Assembly: GCF_023101185.1 (NCBI RefSeq)
Contig: NZ_CP078077.1
Coordinates: forward strand, 2,695,630 to 2,759,629
Length of the DNA stretch: 64,000 nt
DNA from: Microbacterium galbinum
Lineage (GTDB): Bacteria > Actinomycetota > Actinomycetes > Actinomycetales > Microbacteriaceae
Direction of reading: 5' to 3'
In this document: positions 15,993-25,113 of the stretch, in pieces
How the letters are laid out: each line of letters opens with the position of its first letter
Numbering within the stretch: the first letter of the stretch is position 1
Position numbers and translations under genes: made by a program
Notes under the pieces: generated by a model
What the model was told of the DNA's origin: nothing
Seen by the model: only the letters and a program-made list of their open reading frames with translations
Databases searched by the model: none

Positions 15993-17057
15993 ATGATCGA
16001 CGAACCGCTCCCCGACGCCCTGAGTGCCGAGATCAACGCCGTGCTCGACGATGCCGGAGTGCATGCCGACCGTCGGCTCGTGATGAGGATGCTGCGCACC
16101 GCGATCCTGCTGGGGGAGGACGGCACCGACCGTCTCGACCTCAAGATCGCTTCAGCGGCGCTCGCGGAGATGCGCGACGCGTTCCGACTGTTCGCGCCGT
16201 ACCGCGGTGTGCCCAAGGTCACGGTCTTCGGATCCGCTCGCACGCGCACCGACGATCCGCTGTACCGGCAGGCCCGCGACGTCGCGGCGGCGCTGGCGAC
16301 CGATGGATGGATGGTCGTCACCGGTGCAGGGCCGGGGATCATGCAGGCCGCGGCGGAGGGAGCCGGGCCCGCGCTCTCGCTCGGTGTCTCGATCCGCCTG
16401 CCCTTCGAAGAGAAGCCCAACGGGATCGTGTCGTCCGGTCAGGACCACGTCGTGGCGATGAAGTACTTCTTCACCCGCAAGCTGATGCTCATCAAGGAGT
16501 CGGAGGGGTTCATCTGCCTGCCCGGCGGGTTCGGCACGCTCGACGAGATGTTCGAGCTCCTCACCCTGCAGCAGACGGGCAAGGCGGAGCCGATGCCGAT
16601 CGTGCTCCTCGACGAGACCGGTGGGCGATTCTGGGAGGGGCTGCGCAGTTTCGTCGACGAGCACCTCGCGCCGGCGGGGGTGATCTCGGAGGGCGATTTC
16701 GATCGAGTGGTGATCACGGACTCCGTCGACGCCGCGCGGGCGGAGATCACGGGGTTCTGGCGCAACTACGATTCGCTGCGCTGGTTCGGGGACACCCTGG
16801 TGCTGCGGCTCCGGGCGGAACCGACGGATGCCGAGCTCGCCGACCTGAACGAGCGCTTCGCGTCGATGTTGGCGTCCGACCGCATCGAGCGCGCGACCCC
16901 GCGATCCGTGGAGATCGCCGATGGCGATGCCGTCGACCTTCCTCGCCTGGCGCTCCGCCTCGATCAGCGACGCGTGGGCGACCTGTTCCGATTGATCGGC
17001 GCGATCAACGCCCTGCCCTCCGCGGATGAGCTGCCGGAGAGGTCGCCGTCGGCCTGA
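15993..17057 (+). CDS. LOG family Rossmann-fold protein (nucleotide 5'-monophosphate phosphoribohydrolase-like)
   Basis: A 354-residue protein with the LOG/lysine-decarboxylase-like core. It has KVTVFGSARTR, VTGAGPGIMQAAAEGA and the signature PGGFGTLDE (about residues 175-183), followed by LTLQQTGKAEPMPIVLLD. LOG enzymes cleave the N-glycosidic bond of nucleoside monophosphates and in plants and some actinobacteria release cytokinins. N- and C-terminal extensions make it longer than minimal LOGs (about 200 residues). The ATG at 15993 has CACGCT six bases upstream, a near match to the leaderless -10 pattern. It occupies the slot just upstream of nusA where rimP is often found. Confidence 0.85.
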   Translation: MIDEPLPDALSAEINAVLDDAGVHADRRLVMRMLRTAILLGEDGTDRLDLKIASAALAEMRDAFRLFAPYRGVPKVTVFGSARTRTDDPLYRQARDVAAALATDGWMVVTGAGPGIMQAAAEGAGPALSLGVSIRLPFEEKPNGIVSSGQDHVVAMKYFFTRKLMLIKESEGFICLPGGFGTLDEMFELLTLQQTGKAEPMPIVLLDETGGRFWEGLRSFVDEHLAPAGVISEGDFDRVVITDSVDAARAEITGFWRNYDSLRWFGDTLVLRLRAEPTDAELADLNERFASMLASDRIERATPRSVEIADGDAVDLPRLALRLDQRRVGDLFRLIGAINALPSADELPERSPSA

Positions 17058-17083
17058 CGTGGCGACCCGTGGCGGGGGCGGGG

Positions 17084-17089
17084 TATCGT
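17084..17089 (+). promoter_or_regulatory. -10 element of the nusA-ylxR-infB-rbfA operon
   Basis: TATCGT lies 61 bp before the nusA start. A leader of about 50 bases would follow, with ribosome binding site AGGGAG at 17134-17139. Confidence 0.45.
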
Positions 17090-17144
17090 TGTACGGATGT
17101 CGCGTGTGTGATTCCGCGCGACGAGAGCTGAATAGGGAGCCGTC

Positions 17145-18128
17145 ATGGATATCGAACTGAGCCTGCTGCGTGGAATCGAGAAGGAGAAGGGGATCCCCTT
17201 CGACGAACTCGTCGCGATCATCGAGCAGGCGATCCTGACCGCCTACTCCAAGCATGTCTCGGCCGAGGGCGACCTTCCCGAGGGCGTGCGCGTCGACCTC
17301 GATCGCAAGACCGGTCACGTCGCCGTTCTGCAGGCGGTCTCCGACGACGAGGGCGCCATCATCGGCGAGGAGGACGCGACGCCGAGCGACTTCGGCCGCA
17401 TCGCCGCTTTCGCCGCCAAGCAGGTCATCAGCCAGCGCCTCCGCGACATCGCCGACGAGGCCGTGCTCGGCGAGTTCCGCGGCAAGGAGGGCGACATCGT
17501 CGCGGGCGTCATCCAGCAGGGTCCGAACCCGCGGATGATCCATGTGGATCTCGGTTCCGTCGAGGCCATCCTGCCCCCCGAGGAGCAGGTTCCCGGCGAG
17601 GAGTACACGCACGGATCGCGCATCCGCGTCTACGTGACGAGTGTGGCGAAGGGGCTGAAGGGCCCGCAGATCACCGTCTCGCGCACGCATCCCGGTCTCG
17701 TCCGCAAGCTCTTCGCGCTCGAGGTCCCCGAGATCGCGGCCGGCCTCGTCGAGATCGTCTCCCTGGCCCGCGAGGCGGGGCACCGCTCGAAGATCGCGGT
17801 CAAGGCCAACGACCCGTCCATCAACGCCAAGGGCGCCTGCATCGGCGAGCTCGGCCGCCGCGTGCGCGCCGTCACCGAAGAGCTGTCGGGGGAGAAGATC
17901 GACATCGTCGACCACGACCCGGAGCTCGCGGCCTTCGTCGCGAACGCGCTCTCCCCGGCGAAGGTGACGAGCTCGTTCATCCTCGACGCCACCACCAAGG
18001 CCGTCCGAGCCCTCGTCCCCGATTACCAGCTCTCGCTGGCCATCGGCAAGGAAGGGCAGAACGCCCGTCTCGCCGCGAAGCTCACGGGCGCCAAGATCGA
18101 CATCCAGCCGGACAGCGTCCTGGACTGA
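17145..18128 (+). CDS. nusA: Transcription termination/antitermination factor NusA
   Basis: A 327-residue NusA, which binds RNA polymerase and nascent RNA to control pausing, termination and antitermination. The N-terminal polymerase-binding domain begins MDIELSLLRGIEKEKGIPFDEL. An S1 domain spans about 110-180 and two KH domains about 180-320, with ANDPSINAKGACIGELGRRV and LAIGKEGQNARLAAKLTGAKIDI. It lacks the acidic repeats of E. coli NusA, as usual for actinobacteria. It is the first gene of a nusA-ylxR-infB-rbfA cluster, with ribosome binding site AGGGAG before the ATG. Confidence 0.97.
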   Translation: MDIELSLLRGIEKEKGIPFDELVAIIEQAILTAYSKHVSAEGDLPEGVRVDLDRKTGHVAVLQAVSDDEGAIIGEEDATPSDFGRIAAFAAKQVISQRLRDIADEAVLGEFRGKEGDIVAGVIQQGPNPRMIHVDLGSVEAILPPEEQVPGEEYTHGSRIRVYVTSVAKGLKGPQITVSRTHPGLVRKLFALEVPEIAAGLVEIVSLAREAGHRSKIAVKANDPSINAKGACIGELGRRVRAVTEELSGEKIDIVDHDPELAAFVANALSPAKVTSSFILDATTKAVRALVPDYQLSLAIGKEGQNARLAAKLTGAKIDIQPDSVLD

Positions 18129-18191
18129 GCGCCCACCGTCCGCTCGGCACGCGCCGCCCGCGTACCGAGCGAGAGGAAACGCAGGTGTAAG

Positions 18192-18464
18192 ATGGAACCC
18201 GTACGAACGTGCGTCGGCTGTCGCATGCGTGCTCCCCGCTCCGCCCTCCTCAGGGTGGTGTCCCAGAACGGAATCCTCATCATCGATGAGCGCGCCGTCC
18301 TGCCGGGGCGAGGCGCGTGGATGCATCCGACGCAGGAATGCATGGCGTCCGCACTGCGGCGCCGCGCTTTCGGACGAGCACTCCGTGTGTCCACCCCTGT
18401 GGACACGCAGACCATCGAGAAACGGCTGAACGGCTATGGAAACAAAGTGAACGGCTCGAAATGA
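18192..18464 (+). CDS. ylxR: YlxR family RNA-binding protein
   Basis: A 90-residue YlxR (DUF448) protein. The family hallmarks MEPVRTCVGCRMR at the N-terminus and LPGRGAWMHPTQECM are present. YlxR sits between nusA and infB in many bacteria and has been linked to RNA binding and RNase P activity. It is 63 bp after nusA and 59 bp before infB. TGTAAGAT overlaps the start codon and looks like an extended -10, so an internal promoter for infB is possible. Confidence 0.93.
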   Translation: MEPVRTCVGCRMRAPRSALLRVVSQNGILIIDERAVLPGRGAWMHPTQECMASALRRRAFGRALRVSTPVDTQTIEKRLNGYGNKVNGSK

Positions 18465-18483
18465 GACCCGTCCGCGACTAATG

Positions 18484-18517
18484 GTCTGCCCTGTCTGGGC
18501 AGACTGCCCCAGACAGG
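18484..18517 (+). promoter_or_regulatory. Candidate RNA switch over the infB ribosome binding site
   Basis: Two perfect hairpins share sequence and exclude each other. Hairpin A pairs GTCTGCCC (18484-18491) with GGGCAGAC (18497-18504). Hairpin B pairs CCTGTCTGGG (18490-18499) with CCCAGACAGG (18508-18517). Hairpin B buries part of the AGGAGA ribosome binding site (18515-18520) of infB; hairpin A leaves it open. Confidence 0.6.
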
Positions 18518-18523
18518 AGAATT

Positions 18524-21286
18524 GTGGCTGGTAAACCACGCGTACACGAGATCGCCGCCGAACTCGGCGTCGACAGCAAGGTCGCACTTGCAAAGCTGAA
18601 GGAACTCGGCGAATTCGTCAAGAGTCCCTCATCGACCATCGAACCGCCGGTGGCGCGCAAGCTGCGCGCGGCGATCGATGCCGACCCCTCGCTCAAGGCA
18701 TCCGCCGAGACTGCTCCGGCTGCGAGCCCCGCCGCCAAGCAGGCAGCCGCCAAGCCGTCAGCGGCCAAGCCGGCCGGCAAGTCGGCGCCGACCCCGGGCC
18801 CCAAGCCCGGTCCCAAGCCCGCACCCGCACCGGTCGTCGAGACGCCCGCTGCGGAGGCTCCCGTTGCGGAGTCGTCCGCGCCCGCCCCGGCGGCCCCTGC
18901 ACCGGAGGCACCGGCACCCACCGCGCCCGCCGGTGACAGCGGCGCGCCCAAGCCCGGCGCTCCGCGCCCGGGGAACAACCCGTTCTCGTCGGCCCAGGGC
19001 ATGGGACAGCGTCCCACCGGTCCTCGCCCGGGGAACAACCCCTTCGCTTCGGCGCAGGGCATGGGACAGCGCCCGACTCCGGGCAACATCCCGCGCCCGC
19101 AGGCGCCGCGCCCCGGTGCACCCCGTCCGGGTGCTCCGCGTCCCGGCTCGCCCCGTCCCGGTGCCCCTCGCGGTGGCCAGGGCGGTCGTCCCGGTGCTCC
19201 GTTCCAGCAGCGTCCCGGCGGCCCCGGTCGTCCCGGTGGCGCCGGTGGACCCGGTGCCGGTCCCGGCGCACGTCCCGGTGGTGGCTTCGCCGGTCGTCCC
19301 GGTGGTGGCGGCGGTCGTGGCCGTGGTCCCGGCGGTGGTACCGCCGGTGCGTTCGGTAAGGGCGGCGGCAAGAGCAAGCAGCGCAAGTCGCGGCGGGCGA
19401 AGCGGCAAGAGTTCGAGATGCGGAGCGCCCCGGTCGTCGGCGGCGTCAACGTCACCCGTGGAAACGGGGAGATCATCCGCATGCGCCGTGGTGCGTCGAT
19501 CGCGGACTTCGCCGACAAGATCGAGACGCTGACCGGTTACACGGTCCAGCCCGGAACCCTCGTCACGATTCTCTTCAACCTGGGTGAGATGGCCACGGCC
19601 ACCGAATCCCTCGACGAGGCCACGTTCGAGGTCCTCGGCGAGGAGCTCGGCTACAAGATCCAGATGGTCTCGCCCGAGGACGAGGACAAGGAGCTCCTCG
19701 AGGGCTTCGGTCTCGACCTCGAGAAGGAGCTGGAGGAGGAGAGCGACGACGACCTCGAGATCCGCCCGCCGGTCGTCACCGTCATGGGTCACGTCGATCA
19801 CGGTAAGACCCGACTGCTCGACGCGATCCGTCAGACCAACGTCATCGAGGGCGAAGCCGGCGGCATCACCCAGCACATCGGTGCCTACCAGGTGTGGACG
19901 GAGCACGAGGGCATCGAGCGTGCCATCACCTTCATCGACACGCCGGGTCACGAGGCCTTCACGGCCATGCGTGCCCGTGGTGCCCAGGTCACCGACCTCG
20001 CGATCCTCGTGGTCGCGGCCGACGACGGCATCATGCCGCAGACGGTCGAGGCGCTCAACCACGCCCAGGCGGCGAACGTGCCGATCGTGGTCGCGGTGAA
20101 CAAGGTCGACAAGCCGGACGCCAACCCGTCGAAGGTGCGCCAGCAGCTCACCGAGTACGGGCTGGTCGCCGAGGAGTTCGGTGGCGACGTCATGTTCGTC
20201 GACGTCTCGGCGCGTGCCAACACCGGCATCCAGGAGCTCCTCGACGCCGTGCTGCTCACGGCCGACGCGGGTCTCGACCTCACCGCCAACCCGAACAAGG
20301 CCGCTCGCGGTGTCGCCATCGAGGCGAAGCTCGACAAGGGCCGCGGTTCGGTCGCGACGGTGCTCATCCAGTCCGGAACGCTCCGCGTCGGAGACGCGAT
20401 CGTCGCCGGCACCGCCTACGGACGTGTGCGTGCGATGGCCGACGAGAACGGCGAGCAGGTCCTCGAGGCCTACCCGTCGCGTCCGGTCCAGGTTCAGGGT
20501 CTGAACTCGGTGCCCCGCGCCGGTGACGTGTTCATCGTCACCGACGAGGACCGCATGGCTCGCCAGATCGCCGAGAAGCGTGAAGCGGTCGAGCGCAATG
20601 CGCAGCTGGCCAAGGCCCGCAAGCGCATCTCGCTCGAGGACTTCACCCGTGCGCTCGAAGAGGGCAAGGTCGAGTCGCTCAACCTCATCATCAAGGGTGA
20701 CGTCTCGGGTGCCGTCGAGGCGCTCGAGGAATCGCTGCTCAAGATCGAGGTCGACGACTCCGTCCAGCTGCGCATCATCCACCGCGGTGTGGGTGCGATC
20801 ACCGAGTCCGACGTCAACCTCGCGACGATCGACAACGCGATCATCGTGGGCTTCAACGTCCGCCCCGACACGAAGGCGCGCGAGCGCGCCTCCCGCGAAG
20901 GCGTGGACATCCGGTTCTACTCGGTCATCTACAACGCGATCGACGAGATCGAGAACTCCCTCAAGGGAATGCTCAAGCCGGAGTACGAAGAGGTCCAGTC
21001 GGGTGTCGCCGAGATCCGCGAGGTGTTCCGCTCCTCGAAGTTCGGCAACATCGCCGGTGTCATCGTGCGATCGGGAACGATCACGCGAAACGCCAAGGCC
21101 CGCGTCATCCGCGACGGAGTCGTCCTCGCGGACGGCCTGGCGATCGAATCGCTGCGTCGCTTCAAGGACGACGTCACCGAGGTGCGTACGGACTACGAAG
21201 CCGGTATCGGCCTCGGCAAGTACAACGACATCCAGATCGGTGACGAGATCGAGACGACCGAGCTGGTGGAGAAGCCGCGCGGCTGA
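18524..21286 (+). CDS. infB: Translation initiation factor IF-2
   Basis: A 920-residue GTPase that delivers fMet-tRNA to the 30S P site. An N-terminal IF2_N segment ([30 protein letters not shown]) is followed by a long Ala/Pro then Gly/Pro/Arg-rich linker (about 60-290). The GTPase domain starts at [14 protein letters not shown] with DTPGHEAF and NKVDKPDA. Domains II to IV extend to the C-terminus. GTG start at 18524 follows AGGAGA by three bases. The linker contains repeats such as [10 protein letters not shown] and [16 protein letters not shown]. Long low-complexity linkers are usual in actinobacterial IF-2. Confidence 0.98.
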   Translation: MAGKPRVHEIAAELGVDSKVALAKLKELGEFVKSPSSTIEPPVARKLRAAIDADPSLKASAETAPAASPAAKQAAAKPSAAKPAGKSAPTPGPKPGPKPAPAPVVETPAAEAPVAESSAPAPAAPAPEAPAPTAPAGDSGAPKPGAPRPGNNPFSSAQGMGQRPTGPRPGNNPFASAQGMGQRPTPGNIPRPQAPRPGAPRPGAPRPGSPRPGAPRGGQGGRPGAPFQQRPGGPGRPGGAGGPGAGPGARPGGGFAGRPGGGGGRGRGPGGGTAGAFGKGGGKSKQRKSRRAKRQEFEMRSAPVVGGVNVTRGNGEIIRMRRGASIADFADKIETLTGYTVQPGTLVTILFNLGEMATATESLDEATFEVLGEELGYKIQMVSPEDEDKELLEGFGLDLEKELEEESDDDLEIRPPVVTVMGHVDHGKTRLLDAIRQTNVIEGEAGGITQHIGAYQVWTEHEGIERAITFIDTPGHEAFTAMRARGAQVTDLAILVVAADDGIMPQTVEALNHAQAANVPIVVAVNKVDKPDANPSKVRQQLTEYGLVAEEFGGDVMFVDVSARANTGIQELLDAVLLTADAGLDLTANPNKAARGVAIEAKLDKGRGSVATVLIQSGTLRVGDAIVAGTAYGRVRAMADENGEQVLEAYPSRPVQVQGLNSVPRAGDVFIVTDEDRMARQIAEKREAVERNAQLAKARKRISLEDFTRALEEGKVESLNLIIKGDVSGAVEALEESLLKIEVDDSVQLRIIHRGVGAITESDVNLATIDNAIIVGFNVRPDTKARERASREGVDIRFYSVIYNAIDEIENSLKGMLKPEYEEVQSGVAEIREVFRSSKFGNIAGVIVRSGTITRNAKARVIRDGVVLADGLAIESLRRFKDDVTEVRTDYEAGIGLGKYNDIQIGDEIETTELVEKPRG

Positions 21287-21304
21287 TCCTCGTTGAGTCG
21301 CTCC

Positions 21305-21371
21305 GGCGATGGATGCCATCGGGATAACGGGAACCCCCAAGACCCCGACTATCCCGATGGCATCCATCGCC
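21305..21371. repeat. 22-bp perfect inverted repeat between infB and rbfA
   Basis: Arms 21305-21326 and 21350-21371 are exact reverse complements (left arm begins GGCGATGG and ends CGGGATA) around a 23-base loop. No T-run follows, so it is not a standard terminator. It could be a readthrough hairpin that lowers rbfA expression, an RNase III site, or a trace of a palindromic element. Confidence 0.75.
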
Positions 21372-21420
21372 TCCGCAACAGTTTCACGCCGCTGCGGCGG
21401 TTGAAGAGAGAGAATCAAGC

Positions 21421-21855
21421 ATGGCTGGAGAACGACAGGCTCGCCTCGCCGACCGGATCCGCGTGATCCTCGCCGAGCGGCTCGAGAAGGGGCTGCGCGA
21501 CCCGCGGCTCGGCTTCGTGACGATCACCGACGTACGCGTGAGCGGTGACCTCCAGCACGCGTCGGTGTTCTACACCGTTCTCGGCACCGAGGAGGAGCGC
21601 ATCGCCAGCGGCGCGGCGCTGACCTCGGCCACGGGGATGCTGCGCAGCGAGGTGGGGCGACAGCTCAGCACCCGTCTGGTGCCCACGCTGGAGTTCATCC
21701 CCGATGCGCTCCCGGAGAACGCCGACCACATCACCGCGCTGCTGCGTCAGGCTCAGGAGCGCGACGCCGAGGTGGCGAAGCTCGCCTCCTCCGCCTCCCA
21801 CGCCGGCGACGCCGACCCGTACGTGCGCGCGGAGGATGAGGACTCCGACCGCTGA
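21421..21855 (+). CDS. rbfA: Ribosome-binding factor A
   Basis: A 144-residue RbfA, a KH-like 16S rRNA-binding factor for late 30S maturation and cold adaptation. Family blocks are RLADRIRVILAERLEKGLRDPRLGFVTITDVRVSGDLQHASVFYTVLG and LRSEVGRQLSTRLVPTLEFIPD. The acidic tail (about 115-144) is variable. It is the last gene of the nusA cluster, 134 bp after infB with a strong inverted repeat in between. A GAGAGAGA purine stretch serves as ribosome binding site. Confidence 0.95.
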   Translation: MAGERQARLADRIRVILAERLEKGLRDPRLGFVTITDVRVSGDLQHASVFYTVLGTEEERIASGAALTSATGMLRSEVGRQLSTRLVPTLEFIPDALPENADHITALLRQAQERDAEVAKLASSASHAGDADPYVRAEDEDSDR

Positions 21856-21921
21856 TCCCGCCTGCGCGGAGACGCGTTGGGTATATCGCTCGATGACCGT
21901 CGCGGTCGCGGTTCTGCTTGC

Positions 21922-21927
21922 TACCGT
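21922..21927 (+). promoter_or_regulatory. Possible -10 element of LuxR-type gene
   Basis: TACCGT ends eight bases before the ATG at 21936. The spacing is slightly longer than the six or seven bases of most leaderless genes here. Confidence 0.4.
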
Positions 21928-21959
21928 CGCACCGGATGAGAAGCGTCTCATCCGGTGCG
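21928..21959. promoter_or_regulatory. 14-bp perfect palindrome over the LuxR gene start
   Basis: CGCACCGGATGAGA and TCTCATCCGGTGCG are perfect arms around AGCG. The element begins right after the -10 hexamer and covers the first codons, so it could be an operator for autoregulation or a 5' stem-loop. Confidence 0.6.
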
Positions 21960-24140
21960 AGGGGGTGCATCATCGACGGCGCAGTGGTGTCCGGAGGAAC
22001 GAGTCACGCGTGGGCGACGGTCGGTCCGTTGCTCGGCGAGCTGATCGACGAACAGATCGGGTGCGCGCCGCACGTGCTGTCGCGCCTCATGGTCGATCTG
22101 CACGCGAATGCGCCCACGATCCGCCAGGTGGCGGCCGCGTTGACGCGCGGGCAGCGCCAGGGGCTGCTTCCGCTGCCGTCTCCTCTCCCGATGGTGCCCG
22201 CCGTCGTCGAGGCCTTCAGAGGGCTCGATCTCTCGGCGCGTGATCGCGCCCTTCTCTTCGCGCTGGCCGTGACGCTGACCGACGAGCTGGAGCCGCTCCT
22301 GGCCTTCGACGGACGCACGGCCGAGGATCTCGCGGCATCCGCGATCGGCGGGCATCTCGACCTGCACGCGGGCCGCATCCGTCTGCAGGACCGGCGACTC
22401 GCGATCTGGATATCCGCGGGCATGGGGTCGGGCGAGGCCGCCCGGGTGCACGCGCGTCTGCACGAGGTTTTCGCGCGGCAGCGGCGCACGATCGAGGCGG
22501 ACTGGCATCGAGCGCGCGCGTCGCTGGAGATGGACCCCGGATCCGCCCGCGAACTCACGCGGATCGCGAGAGGGCTGTCGGAAGCGGGGCACGCCGATCG
22601 CGCCCTGATGATCGCGCGCGAGGCGGCCGCGCACGCCGCGGGGCGGGATCTCGACGAAGCCCGGATGGTCGCCGGCGCGGCCGCGATCGGGGGCGGGTAC
22701 GCGCTCGAGGCTGCCGCCTGGCTCGGCACCCTGTTCCCGCACGGAACGGAGCGCTATCGGCTGCAGGGCCTCGCCGGCCTGCTCATCGCACAGGCTCACC
22801 TGCAGGGGTCGGTTCCCGAGATCGACCTGGAAGCGCTGCGCCCGGCCTCGGATGCACCGGAGGACTGGTACTCGATCGCTCGGGGAGCGGCGCTGGCCGT
22901 GCCCCTGTGCGCGGAGCGCGGTGACCGACGGGGCATGCGCGCCTGGCGGGAGTCGCTGCGGTACGCCTCTGCCCGGGTCGGTGTCGAGTCGAAGCTCCGA
23001 GACCCCGCAGTCGCTCTCGCGTGGCTGCTCGTGGGCGAGTCCGAAGAAGACGATGCCGAGGGCACGGGTCCGGTGACGGGTGGCCTGATGCGCGCGCTGA
23101 CCTCCGCTCTCGACGGACGGATCGACGTCGGGCTGCGCCTGCTCGCCCATGAGGACGCGCTCGCGTCCGGGGTGGATCCGCTCGTAGAGGGATTCGAGCG
23201 GAGTCCGCTCGTCGATGCGTACCGCGCGGTCGCGCACGCCCTGCTCCTGGTCTGGCGCGGTGACATGGGCGAGGCACGCGAGCATCTGCTCACGGCATCC
23301 ATGACGCTCCCGGTGAGCATGCCGTTCGCCGGACTCGGTGTCGTTCTCGCCCGCAGGCTCGACCTCGCCGTGCTCGGAGAGCTGGGACCCTTCGCTCGTG
23401 CGCTGACCTGTGCGCTGCCGTCGGCTCAGCGGATCGATCTGCTGGTCGATCAGGGTATCGAGGCGTTCCTCGACGGAGATTTCGACGGAGCCGCCGGATT
23501 CGTCCGGCTGTGGCGCGAGCTCGGGGCACCGCAGACGTCGTTCGCCGTTCCCGGACTCGAGGAGATCCGCCCGGGCGGTGACGAGGAGCCGGCTGTGCGT
23601 CTCATCGAGCCCCCGGAGGTCAGCCTCGCCCGCTCGCTCCGTACACGCGTCGCCACCGCTCCCGATGTGCGCTGGCACTCCGAGCGCGACGAGGTCCTGC
23701 GCGCGGCCCGCACTCTGCGGTCGCCGTTCGCGCGCGCTCGCATCGAGGCGATGCTCGGTACCCGTGCGGCGATCCGCGGGGAGGCGGTCGTCGCTCGCGA
23801 GCACCTGCGCACGGCGCTCAGCCTGTTCGAGCTCTCGGGGGCTCACGCCTGGGCGCGATCGGTCGTGCGCAGGATCGCGACCCTCGACGCCGATGACGCA
23901 TCGTCGGCGATCGATCCGCTGGCGGCGTGCCGGGCGGCATGGTCGCAGCAGCTCACCGCGCGCGAGCTCGAGGTCGCGATGCGAGCGGCGGCCGGCGCGA
24001 GCAACCGGGAGATCTCGGAAGCACTGGTGGTGTCGGTGCGCACGGTCGAGGTGCACATCGGACGGGCGTTCGCGAAGCTCGGCGTGCGCTCGCGGGTCGA
24101 GCTCACCGTGCTGGCTCACCGGACCAATCAGCTGCTGTGA
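21936..24140 (+). CDS. LuxR family transcriptional regulator (large, no ATPase loop seen)
   Basis: A 734-residue protein with a C-terminal LuxR helix-turn-helix (about 675-730: LTARELEVAMRAAAGASNREISEALVVSVRTVEVHIGRAFAKLGV). The rest is helical, with TPR-like Ala/Leu/Arg-rich repeats typical of LAL regulators. No Walker A motif is visible, so the usual N-terminal ATPase is absent or strongly reduced. The regulated pathway is unknown. I chose the ATG at 21936, which lies within the palindrome; a TTG at 21918 and GTG codons at 21984 and 21987 are alternatives. It converges on mutY with a 4-bp gap and interrupts the usual rbfA-truB order. Confidence 0.75.
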   Translation: MRSVSSGARGCIIDGAVVSGGTSHAWATVGPLLGELIDEQIGCAPHVLSRLMVDLHANAPTIRQVAAALTRGQRQGLLPLPSPLPMVPAVVEAFRGLDLSARDRALLFALAVTLTDELEPLLAFDGRTAEDLAASAIGGHLDLHAGRIRLQDRRLAIWISAGMGSGEAARVHARLHEVFARQRRTIEADWHRARASLEMDPGSARELTRIARGLSEAGHADRALMIAREAAAHAAGRDLDEARMVAGAAAIGGGYALEAAAWLGTLFPHGTERYRLQGLAGLLIAQAHLQGSVPEIDLEALRPASDAPEDWYSIARGAALAVPLCAERGDRRGMRAWRESLRYASARVGVESKLRDPAVALAWLLVGESEEDDAEGTGPVTGGLMRALTSALDGRIDVGLRLLAHEDALASGVDPLVEGFERSPLVDAYRAVAHALLLVWRGDMGEAREHLLTASMTLPVSMPFAGLGVVLARRLDLAVLGELGPFARALTCALPSAQRIDLLVDQGIEAFLDGDFDGAAGFVRLWRELGAPQTSFAVPGLEEIRPGGDEEPAVRLIEPPEVSLARSLRTRVATAPDVRWHSERDEVLRAARTLRSPFARARIEAMLGTRAAIRGEAVVAREHLRTALSLFELSGAHAWARSVVRRIATLDADDASSAIDPLAACRAAWSQQLTARELEVAMRAAAGASNREISEALVVSVRTVEVHIGRAFAKLGVRSRVELTVLAHRTNQLL

Positions 24141-24144
24141 GGAG

Positions 24145-25047
24145 TCAGCGCGGTAGCGCGATCTCTCCGTTCCCGGCCTCGGCGAGCCCGTCCGCGACGA
24201 GCGAGTCGATCGCGCGATCCCGTTGCAACGGATCCGGCCAGTCCGGCAGCAGATCCTCCAAGGCGATGCCTGCGGGGGCGATCTCCCTAAGTACGCGCAG
24301 CACCGCGCCGCGCGCCTGCCGATCCGATCCTTCGTAGGCCGCCTGCTTTCGGCGGGTATCCACTGTCGCGGGACTCCCTGCGGCGAGCCACGCGCACCGG
24401 TCGGCGATCGGGCACTCTTCGCAGAACGGCGCGCGTGCGGTGCACACGGTGGCGCCGAGCTCCATGACGGCGGCGTTGAACACCGCGGCGGCGGAGTCGT
24501 CCACCGGCATCTGCGCCTCCATCAGGGCGAGGTCGCGCCGTGAGGGAGGGCCCGGGTGCGCGCTGCCGTCGACGGCGCGCGCAAGCACGCGGCGGGTGTT
24601 GGTGTCGACCACCGGATGCCGGTCGCCGTAGGAGAAGACGGCCACCGCGCGGGCGGTGTAGTCGCCGATCCCGGTGAGCGCGAGCAGCGCGGGGACGTCT
24701 CGGGGGACCGTTCCGTCGTGCTCGCGGACGACCTCCGTCGCCGCGCGGTGGAGCCAGAGCGCGCGGCGCGGATAGCCGAGGTTCGCCCATTGCTGCACGA
24801 CCTCGGCGGGGGAGGCCGTGGCCATGTCCGCCGGCGACGGCCAGCGCTCCAGCCACGCATCGAGACGGGGGATCACGCGGGCGACGGGCGTCTGCTGCAG
24901 CATGAACTCGCTCACGAGCACGCCCCAGGCGCCGAAACGCTCGTGGAACTCCGGCCGACGCCAGGGCAGATCGCGAGCCGCGGAACGGTACCAGTCGATG
25001 ACCGGGGCGGCGATCTCCCGGTCGCGGTTCTCGGGCGTCTCCGGCAT
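24145..25047 (-). CDS. mutY: A/G-specific adenine glycosylase MutY
   Basis: A 300-residue MutY that removes adenine paired with 8-oxoguanine. The catalytic Glu lies in SEFMLQQTPVARV. The helix-hairpin-helix LTGIGDYTARAV is followed by the catalytic Asp in HPVVDTNTRRVL. The [4Fe-4S] cysteines follow the CX6CX2CX5C spacing in CTARAPFCEECPIADRC. The C-terminal 75 residues look like a short winged-helix domain rather than the larger Nudix-like 8-oxoG domain of E. coli MutY. The ATG at 25047 follows TAGGCT by six bases, divergent from truB. Confidence 0.94.
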   Translation of the reverse strand: MPETPENRDREIAAPVIDWYRSAARDLPWRRPEFHERFGAWGVLVSEFMLQQTPVARVIPRLDAWLERWPSPADMATASPAEVVQQWANLGYPRRALWLHRAATEVVREHDGTVPRDVPALLALTGIGDYTARAVAVFSYGDRHPVVDTNTRRVLARAVDGSAHPGPPSRRDLALMEAQMPVDDSAAAVFNAAVMELGATVCTARAPFCEECPIADRCAWLAAGSPATVDTRRKQAAYEGSDRQARGAVLRVLREIAPAGIALEDLLPDWPDPLQRDRAIDSLVADGLAEAGNGEIALPR

Positions 25048-25053
25048 CCGACA

Positions 25054-25059
25054 AGCCTA
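25054..25059 (-). promoter_or_regulatory. -10 element of mutY (leaderless)
   Basis: TAGGCT on the minus strand ends six bases before the ATG at 25047. Confidence 0.6.
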
Positions 25060-25101
25060 TTCGAGCCGCGACCGCGTGTTCGCCCGTGCGGCCGGGCACC
25101 G

Positions 25102-25107
25102 TAGGCT
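25102..25107 (+). promoter_or_regulatory. -10 element of truB (leaderless)
   Basis: TAGGCT ends six bases before the ATG at 25114. It mirrors the divergent mutY -10 43 bp away. Confidence 0.6.
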
Positions 25108-25113
25108 GGAGGG

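Noticed and set aside
19081..19340. Repeated Pro/Gly/Arg codons in infB as a CRISPR-like or satellite array
   Set aside because: The repeats are imperfect, in frame and encode the known low-complexity linker of actinobacterial IF-2; there are no unique spacers.
18758..21418. Very long open frames antisense to infB, and similar ones antisense to pnp, the LuxR gene, dxr and the FKBP gene
   Set aside because: They arise from high third-position G+C of the real genes, show Arg/Asp/His-rich composition, match no family and lack initiation signals.
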